A stretch of DNA of 64,000 bases from Rickettsiales bacterium (lineage in GTDB: Bacteria > Pseudomonadota > Alphaproteobacteria > Rickettsiales > UBA8987), in the NCBI GenBank assembly GCA_020630095.1, contig JAHDCD010000006.1, positions 1-64,000 on the forward strand. Reading direction: 5' to 3'. A model generated the notes under the pieces. It ran no database searches. It saw nothing but the letters and a program-made list of their open reading frames with translations, and was not told where the DNA came from. This document shows, one piece after another, positions 1 through 8,437 of this stretch. The translations under genes and the position numbers were made by a program. How positions within the stretch are numbered: the stretch's first letter is position 1; every line of letters starts with the position of its first letter.

Positions 1-41
1 TTAATTTTAAAATAAAAAGCTTAATATTAGGTTAAAAGAAC

Positions 42-587
42 ATGGAAACATTATATCAAATAATAATTGCCTATTTAGTAGGTTCAGTGCCGTTTGGAAT
101 TATAGTACAAAACGCATACGGACTAAAAAATCTACGCGAGCATGGCTCTGGTAATATCGGTGCAACAAATATGCTCCGCGTTGGCGGTAAACTTCCCGCC
201 GCACTTACTTTCGCGGGCGATTTTGCCAAGGGCTTAATAATAATGCTAATCATCGGCTCACCTTATACTTACCTTGCTGTTGTATTAGGGCATATATTCC
301 CAATATATTTATTATTTAAAGGTGGCAAAGGCATCGCAACCAACATGGGCGCATTACTAGGCTTAGCTTACCCGCTAGGACTTTCGGTTATCGGCGTATG
401 GTTTATAACTTATTTAGCCGCTCGTATTTCTGCTATAGCCGGAATTGTAAGCACCGCATCTGCCATAATATTCAGCTTCATTTACCTTATTCCTAATGAT
501 TATAAACTAGCGATCCTTGCCATCACGCTACTTATTATCTACAGGCATAAAAGCAATATTACTAAGATGTTAAATAATTCACAATAG
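42..587 (+). CDS. plsY: Glycerol-3-phosphate acyltransferase PlsY
   Basis: Integral membrane enzyme that transfers the acyl group from acyl-phosphate to glycerol-3-phosphate, the first step of phospholipid synthesis. At 181 residues it has the family's usual length. The conserved loops are visible: SVPFG at residues 15-19, GSGNIGATN at 35-43 and GGKGIAT at 94-100, between hydrophobic segments. The ATG lies within the first bases of the window, so any upstream partner is not visible. Its 3' end overlaps the convergent hemW gene by 26 bp. Confidence 0.95.
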   Translation: METLYQIIIAYLVGSVPFGIIVQNAYGLKNLREHGSGNIGATNMLRVGGKLPAALTFAGDFAKGLIIMLIIGSPYTYLAVVLGHIFPIYLLFKGGKGIATNMGALLGLAYPLGLSVIGVWFITYLAARISAIAGIVSTASAIIFSFIYLIPNDYKLAILAITLLIIYRHKSNITKMLNNSQ

Positions 588-1701
588 AGTGAACAACGCG
601 TCTACCTGCATCGGTAGATTTTATAGTTTTATCAGTAAATTCAATTAAACCTTCAGCCTGCAAATGCTCTAGCTTATTTTTATCCAACGAAGTACCTTCA
701 AACCTTAACAGATTATTAAGTTCCACACCTTCAGCCAATCTTAAGCCAAACATAAGATACTCTGATACCAAGCTTTTACTATTAAGCTTAACCAAATCTA
801 ACAAACGCGCCTCACCATTTCCTTGCACTTTAGTCAACCAAGCTTCTGGCTTTGATACATTCTCATAACTATACCTAGCACCGCTTTGTTCCACGCGCCC
901 ATGAGCGCCCGCCCCTATGCCAATATAATTACCAAAGCGCCAATAATTAAGATTATGCTTAGATTCAAACGAAGGCTTAGCAAAGTTAGAAACTTCATAT
1001 AACTCAAGTCCAGATTCAGAGCATTTCTGAATCGTTAAATCATACATTTCTTCCGCTAACTTTTCTTCCGCAGTCAACTGCCTACCCTTTAAAGAATCTG
1101 CATAAAACTCAGTACCTTTTTCAATCGTTAATTGATACAGAGAAACATGATTAGGCGAGTACTTAAGCGCCTCATCTAAATCAGCTTGCCAATCTGCCAT
1201 AGACTGACCCTTTAAGGCATAAATTAAGTCTATTGAATAATTTCCAAAATGTTCAGCCGCAAGCCTAATAGCCTCCCTTGCGTTATCTCCATTATGCTCA
1301 CGGCCTAAAAACTTTAAAAACTTGTTATTAAAACTCTGAACGCCAATTGAAGCCCTGTTTATTCCAGCATCTGCAAATGCCTTATATTTACTTGCCTCAA
1401 TAGATGTCGGATTACCCTCCAAAGTAATCTCAATATCGTCCGCAGTTTTAAAATACTTCTTTATAAATGCAATTATCGTGCCAACCGTTTTAGGCTCCAT
1501 TAAAGATGGTGTACCACCACCAAAGAAAACGGATGTAATTAAAGTATCTGAGAATTTATTATAATAATATTCAAGCTCCGCCATATACGCGGCCTCATAA
1601 TCTTCATAATTTATTGAATCTCTAACATGAGAATTAAAATCACAATACGGGCACTTCTTTAAACAAAACGGATAGTGAATATAAACCGATGAACTCAACA
1701 T
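562..1701 (-). CDS. hemW: Radical SAM heme chaperone HemW (HemN-like)
   Basis: Radical SAM protein of the HemW group, thought to deliver heme to respiratory enzymes rather than act as coproporphyrinogen dehydrogenase. The CxxxCxxC iron-sulfur motif is at Cys13, Cys17 and Cys20 and a GGGTPS motif follows at 61-66. Length (379 residues) is typical of HemW, shorter than HemN. It is the last gene of a minus-strand run (cytochrome c, rseP, hemW) and starts 4 bp after the rseP stop. Heme handling fits the cytochrome c gene upstream. Confidence 0.92.
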   Translation of the reverse strand: MLSSSVYIHYPFCLKKCPYCDFNSHVRDSINYEDYEAAYMAELEYYYNKFSDTLITSVFFGGGTPSLMEPKTVGTIIAFIKKYFKTADDIEITLEGNPTSIEASKYKAFADAGINRASIGVQSFNNKFLKFLGREHNGDNAREAIRLAAEHFGNYSIDLIYALKGQSMADWQADLDEALKYSPNHVSLYQLTIEKGTEFYADSLKGRQLTAEEKLAEEMYDLTIQKCSESGLELYEVSNFAKPSFESKHNLNYWRFGNYIGIGAGAHGRVEQSGARYSYENVSKPEAWLTKVQGNGEARLLDLVKLNSKSLVSEYLMFGLRLAEGVELNNLLRFEGTSLDKNKLEHLQAEGLIEFTDKTIKSTDAGRRVVHSIVNYLTS

Positions 1702-1705
1702 CTAA

Positions 1706-2794
1706 TTAAAAGACATTAAAATAACGCAAGTCGTTTACGAGTGCAAATACCATTAAGGAAATTAACGCTGCAAAGCCAAAACGGTAGCTCCATTCTTGCG
1801 CCTTAATACTAACTGGCGATCCCTTCAAAGCCTCAATTAAGTAGAATACTAAATGACCACCATCAAGCGTAGGTATTGGGAATAAATTAATTAAACCTAA
1901 GTTAATTGAAAGTATCGCCATAAACCAAAGAATAGCCTTAATACCAATAGATACCGACTTACCCGAATAATCCGCAATTCTAATAATACCCGAAAGCTCT
2001 TGCGCAGAACGTTTACCCGTAATCATCTGCCCAAGTACAATTAAAGTATTCTTCGAAACATTATAAGTCTCATAAACACCCTTTGCCAGCGCACCGCCAA
2101 TACCAACTTCAACAATATCAGCCGCCTCACCTTTAATACCAATTATACCCTTCTTAAAGCCACCTGCATTATCTTCTCTTGGCGTAATAACAGATTCAAT
2201 CTCATTACCATCCCTTTCAAATTTAATAGATAAAGCCTCGTTAGGTCTAATTAAAACAACCTCTCTAACTTCAGTAATGTTTGTAACCGCAGAACCATTA
2301 ATTTCGGTAATTCTATCTTCTAATTGTAAGCCAGCTTCTTGCGCCGCACTATCTTCAACAATTTCAGTAACCACAGAGTTCGAGAACGGATAACCCCAAA
2401 TAGCATAATAAATCCACAAGATAAATATCGCTAAAATAAAGTTAATCGCAGGCCCAGCAAGCACTATAGCAAACCTTTGCCACACACCTTTATGATAAAA
2501 TGCTACCTTCTTCTCATCTTCGGTCATGGCTTGTGCGGCTTCACCATCAGGGCTACTTGCAGCATCTGCATCACCAAACATTTTTACATAACCACCCATT
2601 GGAATTAACGAAAACTTCCAACGCGTTCCAACTTTATCATTAAAACCAAATATCTCTTTACCAAAGCCAATAGAAAACGTTTCAACCTTTACACCATTTA
2701 CACGAGCGATAAAATAATGCCCAAATTCATGTACGAAAACGATTATAGATATAATAACTAAGAACGAAAAAAGATTGTGTAAGATAATATCCAT
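1706..2794 (-). CDS. rseP: Site-2 intramembrane metalloprotease RseP
   Basis: Membrane zinc protease that cleaves transmembrane substrates such as anti-sigma factors. The HExxH zinc motif (His22-Glu23-x-x-His26, in HEFGH) sits in the first membrane segment and the second metal-binding motif LDGGH is at 310-314, preceded by NLFPIPT. A single PDZ-like domain lies roughly at residues 125-205. Length is 362 residues. The usual neighbours (dxr, bamA) are absent; here it follows a cytochrome c gene. Confidence 0.94.
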   Translation of the reverse strand: MDIILHNLFSFLVIISIIVFVHEFGHYFIARVNGVKVETFSIGFGKEIFGFNDKVGTRWKFSLIPMGGYVKMFGDADAASSPDGEAAQAMTEDEKKVAFYHKGVWQRFAIVLAGPAINFILAIFILWIYYAIWGYPFSNSVVTEIVEDSAAQEAGLQLEDRITEINGSAVTNITEVREVVLIRPNEALSIKFERDGNEIESVITPREDNAGGFKKGIIGIKGEAADIVEVGIGGALAKGVYETYNVSKNTLIVLGQMITGKRSAQELSGIIRIADYSGKSVSIGIKAILWFMAILSINLGLINLFPIPTLDGGHLVFYLIEALKGSPVSIKAQEWSYRFGFAALISLMVFALVNDLRYFNVF

Positions 2795-2837
2795 AATAAA
2801 TTTGTTTAAATGTTAATTCGCTTAAAACAAGCAAACA

Positions 2838-3413
2838 TTACTGGGCAGGAGTAGGCAGTGCAACTGGGTTAGCCGAATTTTGACGTAAATACACAATTAA
2901 ATCAGCTAATTGCTCAGGCTTTCTAACGCCCATAAAGTTCATTTTAGTGCCTTTTAAGTACTTTGAAGGATTCTCTAAAAAGCCCCAAAGCTCTTCATAA
3001 TTCCATTTTAAACCACAAGTTTGTAAAGCCTTAGAATATGAATAACCATCAGCCGCACCCGCAGCTTTACCTAGAATATCATATAAATTAGGGCCAGTTT
3101 TATGAGCATCACCTTCATTCAACGAATGACAAGACAAGCACTTTTTAGCAACCTTCTTACCCTTCTCAGCATCAGCAGATGCAATTAATGCCATAATATC
3201 AATCGGCTCAGCTTCCTCTACTGTACCACCTGCACTCTCTTGAGGAACTTCAATACAATAGCCACATTTTTCTTCATGACCATGATGCGCACCGCTATAA
3301 ATAAGCTTAGCAAAGAACGCCGCAAAAAGCGCCAAAACACCTGCTAATAAGAATGCTGCAAATAATTTATTTCCACCTAAAGGGTCTTTTCCGTTATTGT
3401 GATTACTAGACAT
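2838..3413 (-). CDS. Membrane-anchored class I cytochrome c
   Basis: c-type cytochrome held to the periplasmic face by an N-terminal membrane helix (about residues 16-40). The heme attachment motif CLSCH is at Cys92, Cys95 and His96, and a probable axial methionine lies in a GTKMNF stretch near Met158. Two extra cysteines (CGYC, residues 50-53) sit in the linker. The arrangement resembles CycM/c552-type electron carriers to terminal oxidases. It is the first gene of the unit with rseP and hemW; a multi-hairpin repeat lies immediately upstream of its start. Confidence 0.88.
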   Translation of the reverse strand: MSSNHNNGKDPLGGNKLFAAFLLAGVLALFAAFFAKLIYSGAHHGHEEKCGYCIEVPQESAGGTVEEAEPIDIMALIASADAEKGKKVAKKCLSCHSLNEGDAHKTGPNLYDILGKAAGAADGYSYSKALQTCGLKWNYEELWGFLENPSKYLKGTKMNFMGVRKPEQLADLIVYLRQNSANPVALPTPAQ

Positions 3414-3420
3414 TTTTTAA

Positions 3421-3525
3421 TTTACTCGAGCACAGCGAGTATAAATTGAAAAACATCTACAAAGTAAGCTTGAGCTTACTTTGCACCGCGAAGCGAGTGG
3501 ATATATTTGCGAAGCAAATATAAAG
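3421..3525. repeat. Multi-hairpin repeat, copy 1
   Basis: Consecutive hairpins: a small one (TACTCG...CGAGTA), then AAAGTAAGC-TTGA-GCTTACTTT (3461-3482), then a GC-rich mini-hairpin containing CGCGAAGCG, then ATATTTGC-GAA-GCAAATAT (3503-3521). The same order, with different stem sequences but the same TTGA loop, recurs at 40183-40295, 51640-51739 and 52035-52116, and in diverged form at 46977-47056. No ORF crosses it. Confidence 0.7.
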
Positions 3526-3554
3526 AAACAAACTTCATAACGCCATTAAAATAC

Positions 3555-4109
3555 TCATTTCCATTTTATATTGCAACCCATAGATGGCTTTTGATTCGCA
3601 TTTACTTTCGAACCCGTAATAACCGCATCTAACGCCGCGCGGATATCCTTACCTGTAGCCGCCGTAAAATTCCCTGGGCGCGAATCATCAAACTGCCCTC
3701 TATACGCTAATTTCATATCTTTATCGAACACATAAAAATCAGGTGTACACGCCGCGTCATAAGCCTTTGCCACTTCTTGAGCTTCATCATAAAGATACGG
3801 AAATCTATAACCTAAATTCTCCGCCTTCTTCTTCATTTTATCAGGAGAATCCGCTTTATATTTAGCAACATCATTTGAAGATATCGCAATTACCGAAACA
3901 CCCTGCTCTAAATAATCATTAGCAAACTTTACCAGCGCACCATCTAAATGAATAACAAATGGACAATGATTACAGATAAACATAATCACAGTTGCCTTTG
4001 CGCCTTTTAAATTTTCTAATTTTAATTTCTTATCAGATATAGTATCTAATAACTCAAACTCTGGAGCAACAGTTTCAAGTTCTAACATATTTGATGGTGT
4101 AAGTGCCAT
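3555..4109 (-). CDS. Thioredoxin-like / peroxiredoxin-family protein
   Basis: Thioredoxin-fold protein of the AhpC/TSA-related, TlpA/ResA-like group. With the start at 4109 it has 184 residues and the redox motif CNHC at Cys46-Cys49 in MFICNHCPF. The frame stays open upstream to 4160 but that extension covers a G/C-rich direct repeat, so the internal ATG is preferred. No signal peptide is evident. It may reduce peroxides or disulfides; the substrate cannot be inferred. It is divergent from kdsB. Confidence 0.85.
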   Translation of the reverse strand: MALTPSNMLELETVAPEFELLDTISDKKLKLENLKGAKATVIMFICNHCPFVIHLDGALVKFANDYLEQGVSVIAISSNDVAKYKADSPDKMKKKAENLGYRFPYLYDEAQEVAKAYDAACTPDFYVFDKDMKLAYRGQFDDSRPGNFTAATGKDIRAALDAVITGSKVNANQKPSMGCNIKWK

Positions 4110-4179
4110 AATTTGTTGGGGTTTGGGTTGGGGTTGGAGTAATAAAATACTCAAACTCAAACCCTAACTCAAACTTCAC

Positions 4180-4890
4180 ATGAACCCTGTAATTATCATA
4201 CCTTCTAGAATTGGCTCCACTAGACTACCACGTAAAGCACTTCGTGAAATAAATGGCAAGCCATTAATTATCCAATGCTTAACCCGCGCACTTGAAGCAG
4301 ATGTTGCCCCCGTTTACGTTGCAACTGATGATGAAGATATAAAGTCATGCGTTGAAGACTTTGGCGGTAACGCTGTCATGACCGACCCAGAGCTCCCTTC
4401 AGGTACTGATAGAATATGGCAAGCATACCAACGTTTAAATTTAAACGCCGACACAATAATAAACGTTCAAGGTGATCTTCCAACTATCGACCCTGCGTCA
4501 ATTAAAGCCTCGCTAGAGCCAATTAAAAACGGCGCTGATATCTCAACCTTAATATGCCCCATAACTAATGAAGATGAGAAAACTTCTCCCAATGTAGTTA
4601 AAGCCGTAATAGCCGAACAAACAGGTAAAGCCCTTTATTTTACTCGTACAACTGCACCTTATGGTGAAGGTGCTTTATACCATCATATCGGCTTATATAC
4701 ATATAGAAAAGACTCACTAGAGCGCTTTGTGAAGCTTCCTCCTTCACCGCTAGAGCAACGCGAAAAGCTAGAACAATTACGCGCGCTAGAAAATGATATT
4801 TCTATTTATTGCATTAAAGTTAACACTGTACCGTTAGGCGTAGATGTAGAACCTGACATAGCCAAAGCAGAGGCAATTCTAAACTTATAA
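4180..4890 (+). CDS. kdsB: 3-deoxy-manno-octulosonate cytidylyltransferase KdsB
   Basis: Activates Kdo as CMP-Kdo for LPS inner core synthesis, so the cell should make Kdo-containing LPS. The N-terminal nucleotide-binding signature IIPSRIGSTRLPRKAL lies at residues 5-20 and VQGDLP supplies the metal-binding segment. The C-terminus has the family's GVDVEPD motif. Length (236 residues) is normal. Its stop overlaps the thiL start (TAATG), indicating translational coupling. Confidence 0.95.
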   Translation: MNPVIIIPSRIGSTRLPRKALREINGKPLIIQCLTRALEADVAPVYVATDDEDIKSCVEDFGGNAVMTDPELPSGTDRIWQAYQRLNLNADTIINVQGDLPTIDPASIKASLEPIKNGADISTLICPITNEDEKTSPNVVKAVIAEQTGKALYFTRTTAPYGEGALYHHIGLYTYRKDSLERFVKLPPSPLEQREKLEQLRALENDISIYCIKVNTVPLGVDVEPDIAKAEAILNL

Positions 4891-5834
4891 TGAAAGAATT
4901 TGATATCATAAATGATCTACTAAAACCTATCGCCGGCGAAGGCAGCTTGGGGCTAAATGACGACTGCGCCATAATACCCTTCAACGATCAATATGATTAC
5001 GTAGTAAACGTAGATGGCCTATCCGAAGGCATCCATTTATTTAACGATGCCAGCGCAAAACTATACGCCGAAAAGCTAATCGCCGCAAATGTGTCGGACA
5101 TCGCCGCAATGGGCGCAACCCCATCATTCTATTTTCTACAAGGGTTTGTTAACAAGGGATTGTCAAGCTATTGGCACGAAGCATTTACCAAGAAATTGAG
5201 TGAGTTAAATAAAAAATATAACCTTCAACTTCTAGGCGGCGATACCGTAAAGCACGCAGGTAATAATCATATTTCCTGCACCATGATAGGCATAGTTGAA
5301 AAAGGCAAAGCCTTGATACGCAGTAACGCAAAGGCTGATGATTATATCTATATTTCTGGCGAACTTGGCAATGCCTACAAATATTTTGATAATGACAAAG
5401 TTTACATACCAGAATCAAGAGTTCAGCTTGCTCAAGAGCTTATTAAAAATAATGTAACCTGTGCTACAGATATCTCCGATGGCTTAATGATGGACTTAGA
5501 ATCCATCTGCACCGCATCGCAAGTTGGCGCTGAAATATATTTTGATAACATTCCCGTTATTGAACAAAATTCACACAAGCCTAACGCTAAACTTACCGCA
5601 ATTAATTTCGGCGAAGACTTCGAGCTTATATTCACTTCAAAAGAAAAACTAGACTTAGATGGAATATATGAAATCGGTAGAATAACCAAACCATCAAATT
5701 GTCATCACCGCGAAGGCGGGGATCTTAAAAATGACCCGTCAAAAGATTCCCGCCTTCGCGGGAATGACATAGTTAGGTTACTAGATTTAAACAATCACGA
5801 AATAGAAGTCACCCAAAAAGGCTACGAGCATTAA
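4890..5834 (+). CDS. thiL: Thiamine-monophosphate kinase ThiL
   Basis: ATP-dependent phosphorylation of thiamine monophosphate to the diphosphate cofactor. The AIRS-fold features are present: NDDCAI near residue 24, a VNVDGLSEGIHLF stretch, GGDTVK near 110 and ATDISDGL near 190. The C-terminal part, before the final DLNNHEIEVTQKG segment, contains about 23 codons derived from a palindromic repeat (5701-5768) read in frame, lengthening the protein to 314 residues. Function is probably kept because the insert lies in a C-terminal surface region. It is coupled to kdsB. Confidence 0.9.
   Translation: MKEFDIINDLLKPIAGEGSLGLNDDCAIIPFNDQYDYVVNVDGLSEGIHLFNDASAKLYAEKLIAANVSDIAAMGATPSFYFLQGFVNKGLSSYWHEAFTKKLSELNKKYNLQLLGGDTVKHAGNNHISCTMIGIVEKGKALIRSNAKADDYIYISGELGNAYKYFDNDKVYIPESRVQLAQELIKNNVTCATDISDGLMMDLESICTASQVGAEIYFDNIPVIEQNSHKPNAKLTAINFGEDFELIFTSKEKLDLDGIYEIGRITKPSNCHHREGGDLKNDPSKDSRLRGNDIVRLLDLNNHEIEVTQKGYEH
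5701..5768. repeat. Palindromic element (GTCATC...ATGAC family) inside thiL
   Basis: 68-bp inverted repeat starting GTCATCACCGCGAAGG and ending CCTTCGCGGGAATGAC. The same family is inside miaA (14854-14921) and the usher gene (52722-52790), and between genes at 43232-43302. It is read in frame within thiL, as Rickettsia palindromic elements are in that genus. Confidence 0.85.
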
Positions 5835-5843
5835 CCCAATCAC

Positions 5844-5945
5844 GTCATTGCGAGCTTTCGTAAGAAAGCATCGCAATCCACAAATCTCTCCAAGCAAACA
5901 GAGCACTGGATTGCCACGTCGTCGCAAACTCCTCCTCGCAATGAC
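5844..5945. repeat. Palindromic repeat family 2 (GTCATTGCGAG...CTCGCAATGAC)
   Basis: Intergenic inverted repeat of about 100 bp between thiL and ftsI, with outer arms GTCATTGCGAG / CTCGCAATGAC and inner arms around GCAATCCA / TGGATTGC. Related copies are at 25355-25454, 25645-25768 and 39112-39199. Lying between convergent genes, it may also form a transcribed hairpin. Confidence 0.85.
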
Positions 5946-5980
5946 ACCCTTCATAACTATCTTATATCACATTTTTAAAA

Positions 5981-7699
5981 TTACTTAAACCTAATCTCTC
6001 TAACGGATGCTGGGATGACAGAAATAATTTCTGCGTCTTTTTCTAAAATATTAGCACGCGGAGGGATATTAAGTATCGGAGCGGCCTTATTAACAATTTC
6101 TGCAACCGCCGGCGCCGCCGTCCAACCCGCCGTAGCATAGTTAAAACTTTCCTTTATGCCTTGCGGTTCATCTACAACAACCATCACAACATACATTGGC
6201 TCATCCATAGGAAACGCACCCACAAAAGACGATAATAATTTCTTCTTAGCATACCCCTTAGCCTTAGTATCTGGCTTTTCCGCAGTACCCGTTTTACCGC
6301 CCATCATATAGCCATCTGTTTTCGCCTTTTTACCAGTGCCATGCAATGTAGTTAAACGTAACATTGCCTTCATCATGCTAGAAACCTTTTCAGATATAAC
6401 TCTACTTTCCAGCGCGCTTTTATTACCACCGTAAAGCATACTAGCAGACTTATAAATACCGCCATTAACTAGGCTAGCGAAAGCAGATACCAAATTCATC
6501 GGCGATGTTGCCACACCATGCCCATAAGAAATAGTAGCCGTATAAGTTTTACCAAATCTATTAGGGACTTTTGGTATAGCCTTCTCAGGCAGTTCAAGCT
6601 CATCTAATTTATAAATTAAATTGAACTTTCTAAGCGCCTCTTTTAATTTAACTTCTCCCATTTCAAGCGCCAACCTTGCCGTTGCAATATTAGATGAATG
6701 CGCCAAAGTTTCAGGTATAGTAAGCACCTCTTTTTTAGCATGATAATCAGATATCTTAAAGCGCCCTATTTTTAATTTATCAATAGCATCAATTTTATCG
6801 CCAATTGAAACCACTCCACTTTCCAGCGCGTAAGCTACAGTAAACGGCTTAAATACCGAACCCAATTCCAGCGTACCATGAGTACATAAATTAAAATTAT
6901 TACCACCCTCAATTGAACCTTTAATATTCGGATTAAAATCTGGCAAATTCACTAACGACACAACCTCGCCAGTATAAACGTCTAGTACAATACCGCACGC
7001 GCCTTTAGCTAAGAATTTATCTACAGTTTTAGTTAAAACATTATGCACAAGAGCTTGAATATTAACATCAATACTAAGCCTTAAAGGATCGCCTGAACTT
7101 TGCGCCAATATCTCATCAAAATATCGCTCAACACCAGATATCCCCTTATCGTCAATATCTACCATACCAAGTATGTGCGATGTAGAATTAGCGTTAATAT
7201 ATACGCGCTTAGTTTCCTCTTTAAACGCTAAAGCCGGCTCACCCAAACCCATAACTAAATTATACTGCTCAGGCGATATCTCGCGCTTAATCCACGCAAA
7301 CCTACGCTTAGGGTTTGAAAGACGTTTTAATATAAGTTCAAAGTTAATATCAGGAAAAATAGCTAATAAGTCAGATGCTAACCCTTCCGCATCTCGCACC
7401 CTCATAGGATCTGCATATAAAGAATTTACTTTAAGATTTGTCGCCAAGGTTTTGCCATTCCTATCAATAATATCTGCACGGCGCACCTTAGGCGAATACG
7501 GACGAGTATTCTTTTTTAACACCTTCGCTTCCTGATAAGAAGTATAGCCTACCAAGCAAAGCTTAATACCAAGCAATAAAAAGCACGCGCAGAATATATA
7601 AAATATTATATTCAAACGCTTCTTAATTAAAGTTATTTCATTAACCGGAGAAGGCTCATCATAAGATTGAGAATCTATTTTTAAATTTAACTGAGGCAT
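5981..7699 (-). CDS. ftsI: Peptidoglycan D,D-transpeptidase FtsI (PBP3)
   Basis: Septal class B penicillin-binding protein. A short cytoplasmic N-terminus and one membrane helix precede the pedestal and transpeptidase domains. With the ATG at 7699 (572 residues) the catalytic motifs are SVFK (Ser281-Lys284), SSN (335-337) and KTGTAEK (469-475). A TTG 14 codons upstream (7741) is an alternative start but has no better ribosome site. It is the last gene of the mraZ-rsmH-ftsL-ftsI cluster; the murE/murF genes that normally follow are not here. Confidence 0.95.
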   Translation of the reverse strand: MPQLNLKIDSQSYDEPSPVNEITLIKKRLNIIFYIFCACFLLLGIKLCLVGYTSYQEAKVLKKNTRPYSPKVRRADIIDRNGKTLATNLKVNSLYADPMRVRDAEGLASDLLAIFPDINFELILKRLSNPKRRFAWIKREISPEQYNLVMGLGEPALAFKEETKRVYINANSTSHILGMVDIDDKGISGVERYFDEILAQSSGDPLRLSIDVNIQALVHNVLTKTVDKFLAKGACGIVLDVYTGEVVSLVNLPDFNPNIKGSIEGGNNFNLCTHGTLELGSVFKPFTVAYALESGVVSIGDKIDAIDKLKIGRFKISDYHAKKEVLTIPETLAHSSNIATARLALEMGEVKLKEALRKFNLIYKLDELELPEKAIPKVPNRFGKTYTATISYGHGVATSPMNLVSAFASLVNGGIYKSASMLYGGNKSALESRVISEKVSSMMKAMLRLTTLHGTGKKAKTDGYMMGGKTGTAEKPDTKAKGYAKKKLLSSFVGAFPMDEPMYVVMVVVDEPQGIKESFNYATAGWTAAPAVAEIVNKAAPILNIPPRANILEKDAEIISVIPASVREIRFK

Positions 7700-7765
7700 A
7701 TTTCGAGCGAAGGGCAGGAGAAGTGGGTACCACTTAGCCAAGCCCGTGCGAGCATCTAATAATTA

Positions 7766-8095
7766 CTAACGGAATGCTACACCAACTCTAGAATTAGAAA
7801 AGGTAGCGCTAGCAGTCAAGCTATTACGGAAAGGAATATCTTCCAATTTAATATTTTGCTTTGAATTAACGCGCCCTAAATTCAATTCTTCATCTGATAG
7901 TTTAGCTATTCTAGCAGGGTTAGCCAAATAGCTATAATCTGCCATTAACTGAGAGATTAAATCCTTCTCATTATCAATTGAAATAGATGCATTACGAACC
8001 GCTTGATTATTTCTTTCTACAGATGCTTCTAGGTAGAACTTACCTAACACAAGATCGAATAGCACGAATAACAATATGTAAAAACTGAACTTCAA
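7766..8095 (-). CDS. ftsL: Cell division protein FtsL (start uncertain)
   Basis: Small bitopic divisome protein expected between rsmH and ftsI. It has one hydrophobic segment followed by a coiled-coil-like region with NNQAVRNASISIDNEKDLIS and a C-terminal ARIAKLSDEELNL segment typical of alphaproteobacterial FtsL. No ATG lies at a sensible place. TTG codons at 8095 (109 residues) or 8143 (125 residues) fit best. The frame stays open to an ATG at 8251, but that extension is encoded by an inverted-repeat element (8189-8316), so I do not take it as the native N-terminus. Confidence 0.75.
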   Translation of the reverse strand: MKFSFYILLFVLFDLVLGKFYLEASVERNNQAVRNASISIDNEKDLISQLMADYSYLANPARIAKLSDEELNLGRVNSKQNIKLEDIPFRNSLTASATFSNSRVGVAFR

Positions 8096-8188
8096 AAAAC
8101 CAAGCGTAAAAGGTGTAAAAGGGTAAAAGGGTAAAAGACTCAATTTACTTTTAATCTTATAACCATTTACGCTTTTCTCCCTTACTTT

Positions 8189-8316
8189 CTTGGTGGCGGG
8201 AAATTGGAGTTTAGGACGAGCTTTGCAAGTTGAACCGCACGGAGTGTACATTTAGTACATGAGTACGGTGAATACGAAGTAAAGCGAAGTAGTAAACTTC
8301 AATTTACCCCACCAAG
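8189..8316. mobile_element. 128-bp inverted-repeat element (MITE-like) between rsmH and ftsL
   Basis: The ends are imperfect inverted repeats of about 24 bp: the left end begins CTTGGTGGCGGGAAATTG and the right end ends CAATTTACCCCACCAAG. The interior contains further small palindromes (GTACATTTAGTAC). It abuts the ftsL coding region and leaves the reading frame open through itself. A second inverted pair (CCCAACGGA / TCCGTTGGG) follows at about 8319-8371. Confidence 0.7.
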
Positions 8317-8437
8317 CGCCCAACGGAAGAGAGTGGAGAAGGAGAGAAGAGTGTTATCCGTTGGGCTAGGGAGGGAGGTTAAGATAGTACTACATGGACT
8401 ATCATAAACTCTTACCCTTATGCCTAAGCTCTTACGC

